A stretch of DNA of 7,709 nt from Phycisphaerales bacterium UBA7708 (GCA_002482415.1 DLFY01000107.1:7762-15470); one strand, 5' to 3'; counted from the first letter of the stretch, positions 1 to 7,198 are shown. Numbers and translations: made by a program. The notes: generated from the letters alone by a model not told the origin.

Positions 1-564
1 GTATCACCCGTTATGTTTACGACCCGGGTTCGCGAAGCCTTTGGCAGGCACGCAGATGCGATTCTCGCTGTGTATCCTCATGCCGCGAAAGCTCAGGCGA
101 CAAAATCCTCACGGGAGATTGTGGGGGATGTGTTGTTTGGCTGGCCGACATGGACCTGGGCCAGGCTGCAATCTCAAAAGGGGAGCCATCCGGCTTTTGT
201 GTATTACTTTGACCACCGTACCCCGAAGAGTCCTGATGGGGCAGGGCATGCCGCTGAGATAGAGTATGTCTTTGGCAATCTCAAGAAACCCCGGCCTGAG
301 GATACGAAGATGTTTGATCTGATGAGCACATACTGGGTGAATTTTGCCAGGACGGGGAATCCGAACGGTTCGGAGATGCCCCCGTGGCGGCCATTTACCG
401 CCGAAGATCAGCAGGTGATGTACCTTGGTGCTTCTTGCGGAATGCAGCCGGTGCAGCATCGTGAACGGCTCGAGGTATTGGATGGCTATTATGCCTGGCA
501 GCGCGAGCAGGCAAGTAAAACCAGTGATGAAAACAATACCGGGCAGTCTGTCATGGTGAAATAA
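1..564 (+). CDS. Carboxylesterase type B, C-terminal part (5' truncated)
   Basis: This is the C-terminal part of an alpha/beta-hydrolase of the type B carboxylesterase (para-nitrobenzyl esterase) family, which hydrolyses carboxylic esters. The frame is open from the first base, so the protein starts outside the window and only about 187 residues of a roughly 500-residue family are visible. The segment GAGHAAEIEYVFGN carries the expected catalytic histidine (codon 247-249). The later STYWVNFARTGNPNG followed by PPWRPF is the usual C-terminal signature of the family. The nucleophile serine in its GESAG-like elbow and the acidic residue would lie upstream and cannot be checked. The last roughly 20 residues are a polar tail without recognisable structure. 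No functional link to the efflux genes downstream is evident, and about 170 bases separate them. Family assignment is solid; the substrate is unknown. Confidence 0.9.
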   Translation, partial: VSPVMFTTRVREAFGRHADAILAVYPHAAKAQATKSSREIVGDVLFGWPTWTWARLQSQKGSHPAFVYYFDHRTPKSPDGAGHAAEIEYVFGNLKKPRPEDTKMFDLMSTYWVNFARTGNPNGSEMPPWRPFTAEDQQVMYLGASCGMQPVQHRERLEVLDGYYAWQREQASKTSDENNTGQSVMVK

Positions 565-594
565 ATCTGAGAAATCCGGTAAATCCCTCAGATT
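564..594 (+). terminator. Weak hairpin after the esterase gene
   Basis: A perfect 8-base inverted repeat, AATCTGAG (564-571) and CTCAGATT (587-594), begins at the esterase stop codon and encloses a 15-base loop. A run of seven T lies at 610-616, 15 bases beyond the stem. The stem is AT-rich and the T-run is too far away for a textbook intrinsic terminator. It may mark the transcript end, but this is weakly supported. Confidence 0.25.
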
Positions 595-653
595 ATCACC
601 GCATTATACTTTTTTTATAAAAAATTTCGCCCGGAACCGGCATAAAGATTTTC

Positions 654-681
654 TTGCTTTTTTGGATTATCTATGTACATT
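654..681 (+). promoter_or_regulatory. Possible promoter of the efflux operon
   Basis: The best sigma70-like pair I can find upstream of the adaptor gene is TTGCTT (654-659) and TACATT (676-681) with a 16-base spacer. Each box departs from consensus. An AT-rich palindrome lies upstream at 611-624 (TTTTTTATAAAAAA) and could act as an UP-like element. An 8-base palindrome ATGTACAT sits at 673-680, overlapping the proposed -10. The gap must contain the operon promoter if the esterase transcript ends before it, but the exact site is a guess. Confidence 0.18.
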
Positions 682-738
682 GTCGCAAATGGGCAACATA
701 ACTCCAACCCTAACATGATGTTTTGAAAGGGAGCGCAC

Positions 739-2115
739 GTGCATAAAGGTGTGGTTAAGACACTATTTATCATTGCATTGGTTATTGTGGTTATTTTCGT
801 TTTGGGTGCGATGCTGGTGAAAAAGACCCAGCAGCCCCCGCAGCCAACGACCGTCCGCCTGGAAGAACTGAAAACCGGAGATTTACAGGAATTCATCAGT
901 GCCCCCGGCGCGATCGAGCCTAAAACCAAGGTGGAGCTGAGCGCCAAAGTCTCTGCCCGGGTGGTCGATTTGCCGTTCAAGGAAGGCCAGCAGGTCAAGG
1001 CCGGGGATTTGGTCATTCGACTGGATGCCAAGGAAATGGAAAGCCGGCTCAAGAGTGCCGAGGCCAATTTTCTGGCCCAGCAGGCACAGATTGAAGTGAC
1101 CAGGACGCAGATTGCCTCCCGCAAGGCTCAACTCAAGGGAACTCAGGCTACGCTGGAACAGGTAAAAAAAGACTATGAACGTCAAAAACAACTGCTTTCA
1201 ACCGGGGATATCAGCCAGAGTGTCTATGATCAGGCCCGACAGAAATTTGACGAACTGCAATCGCAACTGCAATCTGCGACATTTCAGATTGAGGCCGAAG
1301 AAAAGGGGCTGATTGTTGCCCAGCACAATCTGGATGTGCAAAAGGCCAAGATTGATGAGGCCCAGGATACCCTCGAATATACCACGATTCGCTCTCCGAT
1401 TGACGGGGTGATTACCCGGATTAACGCCGAAGTGGGCGAAATGGTGATGACCGGGACGATGAACAACCCGGGTACGGTGATTATGATTATTGCGGATTTG
1501 TCGAAGATGCTGCTGGTGGCCCAGGTGGATGAGGCGGATGTCGGCAAACTGGCCCTGGGGCAGGAATCAAGCATCCGCGTAAAGGCTTTCTGGGATCAGA
1601 TTTATACCGGGAAAGTCGATCATATCGCGCTGACCAACGACAGTTCGCAAACGACCGGAACTAAATATTACCGCACGGAGATTCTGATCGAGGGGGATGT
1701 CAGCAAACTGTATTCGGGGCTGACGGCGGATGTGGATATTTTTACGCAGAAACATACCGCAATTCTGAAAGTGCCCAGCCAGGCGATTCTGACGCGCAAG
1801 GCGGATGATTTGCCGGCGGATATCCGGAGCAATCCGCTGGTGGATACCAACAAGACCGATGTAACGTTGGTTTTCTGCTACAGGGATAAAAAGGCCATTG
1901 CCACGCCGGTGAAAATCGGGCCGGGGGATACGACCCATATCATTATCAAAGAAGGATTGAAGGTCGGGGATCAGATTATCATCGGGCCGTATAAGGTGCT
2001 GGATGCCCTCAAGCATGAGCAGATGGTGCGGGACGAAAAAGAGGTTGAGGCGGAAAACAAAGCCAAAGAAAAAACCGACCCCGCCGTGACATCGGCTGAG
2101 CCGAAAGCATCGTAG
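739..2115 (+). CDS. MacA/HlyD-like periplasmic adaptor of an ABC efflux system
   Basis: This is a periplasmic adaptor (membrane fusion protein) of 458 residues that links an inner-membrane ABC transporter to a TolC-type outer-membrane duct. Residues 8-27 form one hydrophobic segment without a lipobox, so it is probably an uncleaved inner-membrane anchor. The two lipoyl half-motifs are at about 60-98 and 215-240 (TIRSPIDGVITRINAEVGE). Between them, residues 99-212 form a Q/K/E-rich alpha-hairpin. Its tip carries R148, L152 and S159 in the RxxxLxxxxxxS arrangement known in MacA/AcrA proteins to contact TolC. A beta-barrel (about 255-345) and a membrane-proximal domain follow, then a highly charged tail from about 425. 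The GTG start is favoured by AGGGAG at 728-733, five bases upstream; the in-frame ATGs at 715 and 718 run into a stop at 724. The ATPase gene follows after 18 bases. Family certain; substrate unknown. Confidence 0.93.
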   Translation: MHKGVVKTLFIIALVIVVIFVLGAMLVKKTQQPPQPTTVRLEELKTGDLQEFISAPGAIEPKTKVELSAKVSARVVDLPFKEGQQVKAGDLVIRLDAKEMESRLKSAEANFLAQQAQIEVTRTQIASRKAQLKGTQATLEQVKKDYERQKQLLSTGDISQSVYDQARQKFDELQSQLQSATFQIEAEEKGLIVAQHNLDVQKAKIDEAQDTLEYTTIRSPIDGVITRINAEVGEMVMTGTMNNPGTVIMIIADLSKMLLVAQVDEADVGKLALGQESSIRVKAFWDQIYTGKVDHIALTNDSSQTTGTKYYRTEILIEGDVSKLYSGLTADVDIFTQKHTAILKVPSQAILTRKADDLPADIRSNPLVDTNKTDVTLVFCYRDKKAIATPVKIGPGDTTHIIIKEGLKVGDQIIIGPYKVLDALKHEQMVRDEKEVEAENKAKEKTDPAVTSAEPKAS

Positions 2116-2120
2116 CGAAA

Positions 2121-2126
2121 AAGGAG
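2121..2126 (+). promoter_or_regulatory. Shine-Dalgarno site that decides the ATPase start
   Basis: AAGGAG ends one base before the ATG at 2128, too close for normal initiation, but lies seven bases before the in-frame GTG at 2134. This favours GTG 2134 as the working start of the ABC ATPase. Confidence 0.6.
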
Positions 2127-2133
2127 CATGGCA

Positions 2134-2871
2134 GTGAGTGAAAAACCAGTCGTTATCCGACTGCATGACATTCGGCGGATCTACAAGGTCGGCTCCGAGC
2201 AGATTCGTGCGCTGGATGGGGTGAGCCTGGAGATTTATCAGAATGAATATGTGGCTGTCATGGGCCACAGCGGTTCCGGCAAAAGTACGCTGATGAATCT
2301 GCTGGGGTGCCTGGACCGTGCCACCAGCGGCGTGTATGAACTGGATAAACAGGACACCACCCGGATGGGCAATTCCGACCTGGCCCGCGTTCGCAATGAA
2401 AAGATCGGTTTTGTGTTTCAGTCCTTTGAACTGCTGCCGCGGTTTTCGGCGCTGAAGAACGTGGAACTGCCGCTGATTTATTCCCGGCAGGCGGTCTGGA
2501 ATCGTAAAGAACTGGCGCACAAGGCCCTGGAGCGGGTTGGTCTCGGGGAACGGACCAGCCACCGGCCCAACCAGCTTTCCGGCGGCGAAAAGCAGCGTGT
2601 GGCCGTGGCGCGGGCGCTGATTAATAATCCGTCCATTCTGCTGGCCGATGAACCCACGGGGAATCTGGACAGCAAAACCAGTGAAGAAATACTGGGGCTG
2701 TTTCGACGACTGCATGAGGAGGGACAGACGATTATCATGGTTACGCACGAGGCGGATGTGGCCTGCCATGCCAAACGGATTATTCGAATGCGGGATGGAA
2801 AAGTCATCAGCGATTTGCCGACGGAAGAGGATACCGTCTGGACCCATCGCCCTGCAGGAGCCGGACGATGA
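2134..2871 (+). CDS. MacB/LolD-type ABC transporter ATP-binding protein
   Basis: This is the cytoplasmic nucleotide-binding subunit that powers the permease encoded next to it. Numbered from the upstream ATG at 2128 (247 residues), the motifs are complete: Walker A GHSGSGKST (46-54), Q-loop Q98, signature LSGGEKQR (150-157), Walker B ILLADEP (170-176) with the catalytic glutamate, D-loop and H-loop H207 in MVTHEAD. The gene should therefore encode an active ATPase. Length and motif style match the MacB/LolD/FtsE class, which couples to FtsX-like permeases. In E. coli MacB this domain is fused to the permease; here it is a separate protein. The GTG start at 2134 is preferred because of Shine-Dalgarno spacing and shortens the protein by two residues. 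Its stop overlaps the permease start in ATGA, implying translational coupling. The last roughly 20 residues after the conserved core are non-conserved in appearance. Confidence 0.94.
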   Translation: MSEKPVVIRLHDIRRIYKVGSEQIRALDGVSLEIYQNEYVAVMGHSGSGKSTLMNLLGCLDRATSGVYELDKQDTTRMGNSDLARVRNEKIGFVFQSFELLPRFSALKNVELPLIYSRQAVWNRKELAHKALERVGLGERTSHRPNQLSGGEKQRVAVARALINNPSILLADEPTGNLDSKTSEEILGLFRRLHEEGQTIIMVTHEADVACHAKRIIRMRDGKVISDLPTEEDTVWTHRPAGAGR

Positions 2872-4145
2872 ACACGATTCTGTCTCTTCCGATTCGTCTG
2901 CTTCGGCTTATGGCGCAAAGCATCAGCCTGGCGCTGGTGCAAATCTGGGTCAATAAAACCCGGTCGGTGCTGACGACGCTGGGCATTATCATCGGTGTCG
3001 CCTCCGTGACCGCCGTCATTGCGGCATTGAGCGGCTTAAAAGCCAAAATCATGAGCGATATTGAGACGTTCGGCACCAATCGTATTTTTATCTGGCCTAC
3101 CCGACCGGACACGGGCAAATATAAAAATGTGCCCTGGGATAGCATCCGCTTCAAGCCCGAACAGTTTGAAGGACTGCTGACGTATTGTCCCTCCGTGGCG
3201 TCATTTACACAGATTGATGACGAACGGGACAGTATTCGCTATAAAGAAAAAACACTCGAGCGGATTCGCCTGAGCGGGATTGAATCAGCCTGGCATCAGA
3301 TTGAATCGCGTCCTGTGATTATCGGGCGGGCGTTTTCCGCCATTGACCAGACGCAGGCCCGTTCGGTTTGTCTGCTGTCGCAGAATCTGCGGGATAAACT
3401 GGGCATGGACCGCGACTGCACCAATGAACTGGTGACTATCGGATACCGCACTTACCGCGTGATTGGCGTGGTGGAGAACCGGCCGTCCATGTCGATGATC
3501 GGCGGGGCCGGCGGCAATGAGGATTATGAGGTGTTTATCCCATTCCAGACGATGTATCGCAACTCCGGCAACCGGATGTGGTTTATGGTCATGGCCGCCA
3601 GTAAATCCGCGGATGTGTCGGAGGAGGCCAAGGCGGAAATCACCTTTTTCCTGCGTCAGCGGCGGCACATCGAACCCGGCGAACCGCCGACATTTAATGT
3701 GCAGACCGTTGAAAGCGAAGTGCGGACCTTCCAGAAGATTGCGACACGGTTTACGCTGGTGGCCGGGGCGATTGTGGGTATTTCGCTGCTGGTCGGCGGT
3801 ATTGGAATTATGAATATCATGCTGGTTTCGGTATCGGAGCGAACCCGTGAAATCGGGCTGCGTAAGGCGGTTGGCGCCGGTTTCGCGGCTATCCTGACAC
3901 AGTTTCTGGTGGAAGCGGTGGTGTTGTGCTGCATCGGCGGCCTGATTGGGCTGGGGTTGGGGCAATTGCTGACGACGATTATCGCTCACATTCCGCAGGT
4001 GGATATTCTGGATAAGGCATATATTCCCGCGTGGGCGGCGCTGATGTCGCTTGGATTTTCGGCATTTGTCGGCATTTTCTTCGGATTATTCCCGGCCGTG
4101 AAAGCGGCTCGACTGGATCCTATTGAGGCGTTACGTCATGAATAA
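2868..4145 (+). CDS. MacB/FtsX-type ABC transporter permease
   Basis: This is the inner-membrane permease (425 residues) of a MacB-type ABC transporter. After an N-terminal amphipathic stretch, TM1 is at about 33-55 (LTTLGIIIGVASVTAVIAAL). A large periplasmic domain (about 57-290) follows, then three more helices at about 295-320, 344-373 and 388-412. This one-plus-three layout with a periplasmic MacB core is the family hallmark. Two conserved cytoplasmic segments are present: SERTREIGLRKAVGA after TM2, and the C-terminal PAVKAARLDPIEALRHE. MacB-type transporters are known not to pass substrate through the membrane; they use ATP-driven movement to push periplasmic substrate through the adaptor into TolC. 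The start overlaps the ATPase stop by 4 bases, and the end overlaps the proposed TolC start by 8 bases. The substrate is not evident. Confidence 0.94.
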   Translation: MNTILSLPIRLLRLMAQSISLALVQIWVNKTRSVLTTLGIIIGVASVTAVIAALSGLKAKIMSDIETFGTNRIFIWPTRPDTGKYKNVPWDSIRFKPEQFEGLLTYCPSVASFTQIDDERDSIRYKEKTLERIRLSGIESAWHQIESRPVIIGRAFSAIDQTQARSVCLLSQNLRDKLGMDRDCTNELVTIGYRTYRVIGVVENRPSMSMIGGAGGNEDYEVFIPFQTMYRNSGNRMWFMVMAASKSADVSEEAKAEITFFLRQRRHIEPGEPPTFNVQTVESEVRTFQKIATRFTLVAGAIVGISLLVGGIGIMNIMLVSVSERTREIGLRKAVGAGFAAILTQFLVEAVVLCCIGGLIGLGLGQLLTTIIAHIPQVDILDKAYIPAWAALMSLGFSAFVGIFFGLFPAVKAARLDPIEALRHE

Positions 4146-5799
4146 GATAATACGATGCAGAATGATTATTGGATGTGCGGTGGTGTTTCTGGCTGGGTGC
4201 GCGAGTCTGGACAAGGAAGACCAGTTTTATGAATATCAGGCTCCGCGGGAGAAATTGCAGACGGTCGAGTCGCTGGAGTTGAAGCCGGCCAATCTCAATT
4301 CCGCTGCAGAACAGAAGGCTGAGCCGAATACGCCTGTGGCCCCAGAGAAATGGCTGATCTCAATTGAGCAATGCCGGGCAGAAACGCTGAAGAACAATCT
4401 GGAACTGCAGGTGCAGTTATATGCTCCGACGGCGGCCCAGGCGGCGGTGAATGCCGAAGAGGCGAAATTCGAGGCAGCGTTTGTGGCTAATACGGCGGTA
4501 TCCCGTACCGATTATCCGGGCCGATTGGTTGAGGTGAGTGATGGTTCGTATGTCGGCTCAGGGAGTTCTCAATATCGCAATATCGATGCGGGAGTGGGTG
4601 TGCAAATGCCTCTTCAGACTGGAGGGAATATCCAATTTAATCTTGCCGATTCCCGTGATAAAAATCTGCAATCGGGGAGTCTGTTTTCTCCGTGGTATGA
4701 AACGGGCTTTACGTTTTCGGTCAGCCAGCCCCTGCTGAAAAATGCCGGGACACGGGCCAATATGCATAGTATTCGACTGGCACGGTACAATAAGCAGATT
4801 GCCGATAATTCGACCAAGCTGGAAGTGATTCGGGTGTTGGCTGCAGCGGACCGGGCGTATTGGCGGCTTTATGCAGCCCGTCGACAACTGGAAGTCCGCC
4901 AAAAGCAGTATGAACTGGCTCAGGCACAATTGGATCGGGCCAAACGCCTTGTTGCAGCGGGGCAGCAGTCTGATGTGGAGGTTCTTCGTGCTGAGGCGGG
5001 TCTGGCCAGTCAACTGGCCTCAATTATTGCGGCGGAAAATGAATTGCGGTCACGTCAGCGGGAATTTAAACGCACCCTGGACAAACCCGGTGTAGATATT
5101 GAAACCCCGACAATCGTAATCCCCCAGACGGAAGCGGACCCGGTGTATTATGAACTGGATAAAAATAAATTGATTGCACTGGCGGAAGAAAACCGTGCGG
5201 AACTGCTGGATCTGGAACTGCAGATTGCATCACGAATCAGTACGATTGATTACCTGAATAATCAGATGCTGCCGCTGGTTACACTGGATTATCGTTACAA
5301 TGTTCCGGGTATTGGCGTTACTCGTGATGATGCATACGACATGCTGAATGATAAAAATTATGAAAATCACAGAATCGGCGTCAGCCTCTGGGTGCCGCTG
5401 GGTAATGAAGCCGCAAAGAACCGTTTGCGGCAGGCGATGATTCTGAAACGGCAGACCCTGGCCAGCAAAGAAAACCGCAAACTGCTTATCAAGCAGGAGG
5501 TGCTGGGAACTGTGGATCAGGTCGAAACCAACTGGCAGCAGATCATGGCCAGCCGGCAGAATGCGATTCTGGAAGGCCGGGTCTATGAAGCGGAGATTCG
5601 CCAATTCGAGCAGGGGCTTCGTACCTCGACGGATGTGCTGGATGCCCTGACACGTCTTGCTGTGGCTCAGAGTTCTGAAATTAAATCGCTGACTGATTAT
5701 CAGATATCATTGGTGGATTTGGCGTATGCCACCGGCACGCTGCTTGGCGCCGGCAAAATTCAGTGGGAACCGATTACGCCTGTACTTCCGGTGAATTAA
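4138..5799 (+). CDS. TolC-family outer-membrane efflux lipoprotein
   Basis: This is the outer-membrane exit duct of the efflux system, 553 residues from the ATG at 4138. The N-terminus MNKIIRCRMIIGCAVVFLAGC is a lipoprotein signal peptide with lipobox LAGC and acylated Cys21, as in NodT/OprM-like TolC relatives. A polar linker (about 22-72) precedes two OEP repeats. The first has helices at about 75-110, strands to 200 ending in FSVSQPLLKNAG, and long helices at 208-310 containing RLVAAGQQSDVEVLRAEA. The second has helices and strands at about 343-422 and long helices at 423-535 containing FEQGLRTSTDVLDALTRLA. A longer reading frame starts at TTG 4123 but lacks the normal signal-peptide spacing. 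GAGG at 4125-4128 lies nine bases before ATG 4138 and supports the shorter start. The start overlaps the permease gene by 8 bases. It completes the tripartite system; the family call is very secure. Confidence 0.93.
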   Translation: MNKIIRCRMIIGCAVVFLAGCASLDKEDQFYEYQAPREKLQTVESLELKPANLNSAAEQKAEPNTPVAPEKWLISIEQCRAETLKNNLELQVQLYAPTAAQAAVNAEEAKFEAAFVANTAVSRTDYPGRLVEVSDGSYVGSGSSQYRNIDAGVGVQMPLQTGGNIQFNLADSRDKNLQSGSLFSPWYETGFTFSVSQPLLKNAGTRANMHSIRLARYNKQIADNSTKLEVIRVLAAADRAYWRLYAARRQLEVRQKQYELAQAQLDRAKRLVAAGQQSDVEVLRAEAGLASQLASIIAAENELRSRQREFKRTLDKPGVDIETPTIVIPQTEADPVYYELDKNKLIALAEENRAELLDLELQIASRISTIDYLNNQMLPLVTLDYRYNVPGIGVTRDDAYDMLNDKNYENHRIGVSLWVPLGNEAAKNRLRQAMILKRQTLASKENRKLLIKQEVLGTVDQVETNWQQIMASRQNAILEGRVYEAEIRQFEQGLRTSTDVLDALTRLAVAQSSEIKSLTDYQISLVDLAYATGTLLGAGKIQWEPITPVLPVN

Positions 5800-5841
5800 A
5801 TGTCCTGCTGCGCGCCTTCGGAAGTTCCATTGCGAAGTGGC

Positions 5842-5920
5842 AAAAAAAGAAAAGGCCGGTCACGCAGAAGGAGGAGGAAGTAAGAGGGTACTTCCCAGGG
5901 CTATTTTTTAATGACCGGCC
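5842..5920 (-). terminator. Nested-hairpin terminator for the minus-strand transcript
   Basis: A perfect 9-base GC-rich inverted repeat, GGCCGGTCA (5854-5862) and TGACCGGCC (5912-5920), encloses a 49-base loop. That loop holds a second perfect stem, GGAAGTA (5876-5882) and TACTTCC (5889-5895), with a 6-base loop. Read on the minus strand, the outer stem is followed directly by TTTTCTTTTTTT (complement of 5853-5842), as expected for an intrinsic terminator of bioF. The large branched loop is unusual; inner pairing would bring the outer arms together. Confidence 0.6.
5876..5909 (+). terminator. Possible plus-strand terminator of the efflux operon
   Basis: The inner 7-base stem (5876-5882 with 5889-5895) is followed after eight bases by six T at 5904-5909 on the plus strand. 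It lies 76 bases past the tolC-like stop. The gap before the T-run makes it weaker than the minus-strand signal, but the region plausibly ends transcription in both directions between the two convergent genes. Confidence 0.3.
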
Positions 5921-6005
5921 CAAAGGAGGCGTTGTTGAGTATGGTCAGGTATTGGTCGCCTTCCACCATATAGACTCCGGGTTCAATAAAATAGTTACCT
6001 GTTTT
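5901..6005 (-). pseudogene. Short protein-like reading frame, possible gene remnant or tiny ORF
   Basis: On the minus strand downstream of bioF, a frame is open from just after a TAA (complement of 6006-6008) to a TAG (complement of 5901-5903), about 34 codons. It reads KTGNYFIEPGVY and continues MVEGDQYLTILNNASFGPVIKK. Composition and third-position bases look like real protein rather than noise. There is no start at the 5' end of the open stretch. Inside it, an ATG at 5969-5967 is preceded by GGAG (5978-5975) with a five-base gap, which would give a 22-residue peptide. Its last codons form one arm of the terminator stem. I do not recognise the family. It may be the C-terminal stub of a lost gene whose 5' part was replaced by AT-rich sequence, or a small peptide co-transcribed with bioF. 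It is not in the bioF frame. Confidence 0.3.
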
Positions 6006-6025
6006 TTATTTTTTTTCTGATATTT

Positions 6026-7198
6026 TTATTTTTTGTTTTCAGGACCGAGAATTTCCGCCAATGCTTTGCACAAACCCTGTATTTGAGTTGGGGTGTGGTC
6101 GGATTGCACGCTGATGCGAAGGCGTTCTGTGCCGGAAGGTACAGTCGGGGGGCGGATGGCGGTCAGGTAATAACCCTGCTGTTTTAACTGTTGTGCGGTT
6201 TGTACGGCTTGTGCGGAGGAGCCGATGAGAACGGGGATAATATGGGTCGTACTTTGTCCAATATTCAGCCCTGATTCGGCAAGTTGTTTTCGCAGGGTGT
6301 CTGCATTTTGTTTTAAACAAATCCGCCTGTGGGATTCATTCCGAATTAAATTTAATGCCGCCACAGAGACATCGGCCAGTACCGGCGAAGGGGCAGTGGT
6401 AAAAATAAAAGGACGGGCCTTATTAACCAGATAATCAATGGCGACTTTTGGGGCGGCCACGATAGCTCCACCGCAGGCAGGGCCTTTGCCCAGCGGAGCA
6501 ATCGCTATGTCAATCTCATCTAAAATCCCCAGTTCTTCGGCAAGACCTGCACCCCGGCTGCCCATACAGCCCACGGAATGGGCTTCATCGGCAATCAGGA
6601 TGGCGTTGTATTTATTCTTCAGCTCGACCAGCGTTTTCAGGTCTGCTGTGTCGCCATCCATCGAAAAAACACTTTCGGTGACAATGTATTTACATCGATA
6701 CAGCGGGTTGGCCAAAAAATGCTCCAGCCTGCCCAGATTATCACGACGGTAGGTATGAAAGCTTGCCTGGCTGTCTTTGACGGCATCAATAATGGATGCG
6801 TGATCCATGCGATCCATCAGGACAATGTCGCCTTTTCCGGGCAGGGTGGTTAAAACCGACTGGTTGGCTCCCCAACCCGAACCGAACAGCAGGGCGGATT
6901 CTTTGCCGAAAAATTCCGCCCAGGCCTTTTCTGCCTCGACGTGCGGGCGCATGGTTCCGCTGATGAGTCGGGATGCCGCCGAACCCCAGCCGTATTTTTC
7001 GACAGACTGCATTGCCGCCTGTCGGATGGCAGGGTGGTTGGCCAGGTTCAGGTAATTGTTGCTGCAGAACAGGACACATTCCCGACCATCCATGACGACA
7101 GTTGGCCCCTGGGCCGAGTCGATGCAGGTGCATCTTCGCGTCATCTGTCGAGCCTCAAGGTCCTGTAATTCCCGTGTTAAATGTGTAAATTTATCCAT
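6026..7198 (-). CDS. bioF: 8-amino-7-oxononanoate synthase-like alpha-oxoamine synthase
   Basis: This is a PLP-dependent alpha-oxoamine synthase of 390 residues from ATG 7198. BioF condenses pimeloyl-ACP or -CoA with L-alanine in biotin synthesis. Visible features are SAQGPTVVMDGRE and FCSNNYLNLANHP at the N-terminus, cofactor-stacking H133 in MDHASIID, TESVFSMDGD, D204-E-A-H207-S (the cofactor-binding DEAH), Schiff-base K238 in APLGKGPACGG, and IRPPTVPSGTERLRIS (R349). The IRPPTVP segment favours BioF over threonine-pathway KBL, which differs there. The lysine motif is unusual: a Pro replaces the usual Thr three residues before the lysine, and another Pro follows the GKG. No biotin genes are nearby, so the exact substrate is inferred. 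A longer frame begins with GTG at 7255, but ATG 7198 gives the family-typical start (MDKFTHLTRELQDLEAR); neither start has a clear Shine-Dalgarno. It is divergent from the rhomboid gene. Confidence 0.85.
   Translation of the reverse strand: MDKFTHLTRELQDLEARQMTRRCTCIDSAQGPTVVMDGRECVLFCSNNYLNLANHPAIRQAAMQSVEKYGWGSAASRLISGTMRPHVEAEKAWAEFFGKESALLFGSGWGANQSVLTTLPGKGDIVLMDRMDHASIIDAVKDSQASFHTYRRDNLGRLEHFLANPLYRCKYIVTESVFSMDGDTADLKTLVELKNKYNAILIADEAHSVGCMGSRGAGLAEELGILDEIDIAIAPLGKGPACGGAIVAAPKVAIDYLVNKARPFIFTTAPSPVLADVSVAALNLIRNESHRRICLKQNADTLRKQLAESGLNIGQSTTHIIPVLIGSSAQAVQTAQQLKQQGYYLTAIRPPTVPSGTERLRISVQSDHTPTQIQGLCKALAEILGPENKK

Noticed and set aside
1567..2847. Long minus-strand open frame (426 codons) opposite the adaptor and ATPase genes
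   Set aside because: It lies antisense to two genes with complete family motifs, spans both of them, and its translation shows no recognisable domain. It is a shadow of codon bias in the real genes.
3285..3989. Minus-strand open frame of 234 codons opposite the permease
   Set aside because: It is antisense to a clear MacB/FtsX permease; the H/Q/R-rich translation is typical of an antisense shadow.
5854..5920. Inverted repeat considered as a miniature transposable element
   Set aside because: The element is only 67 bases, shows no target-site duplication at its edges (flanks GAAAA and CAAAG), occurs once in the window, and its T-tract fits a terminator better.
5922..5973. Strong Shine-Dalgarno-like AAAGGAGG followed by ATG at 5941 on the plus strand
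   Set aside because: The frame from that ATG stops after ten codons, and the purine-rich tract is more likely chance.
5763..6020. Plus-strand frame of 85 codons running from the tolC-like 3' end into the intergenic region
   Set aside because: It begins inside the tolC-like gene in another frame, crosses the terminator structure, has a low-complexity F-rich end and no ribosome site of its own.
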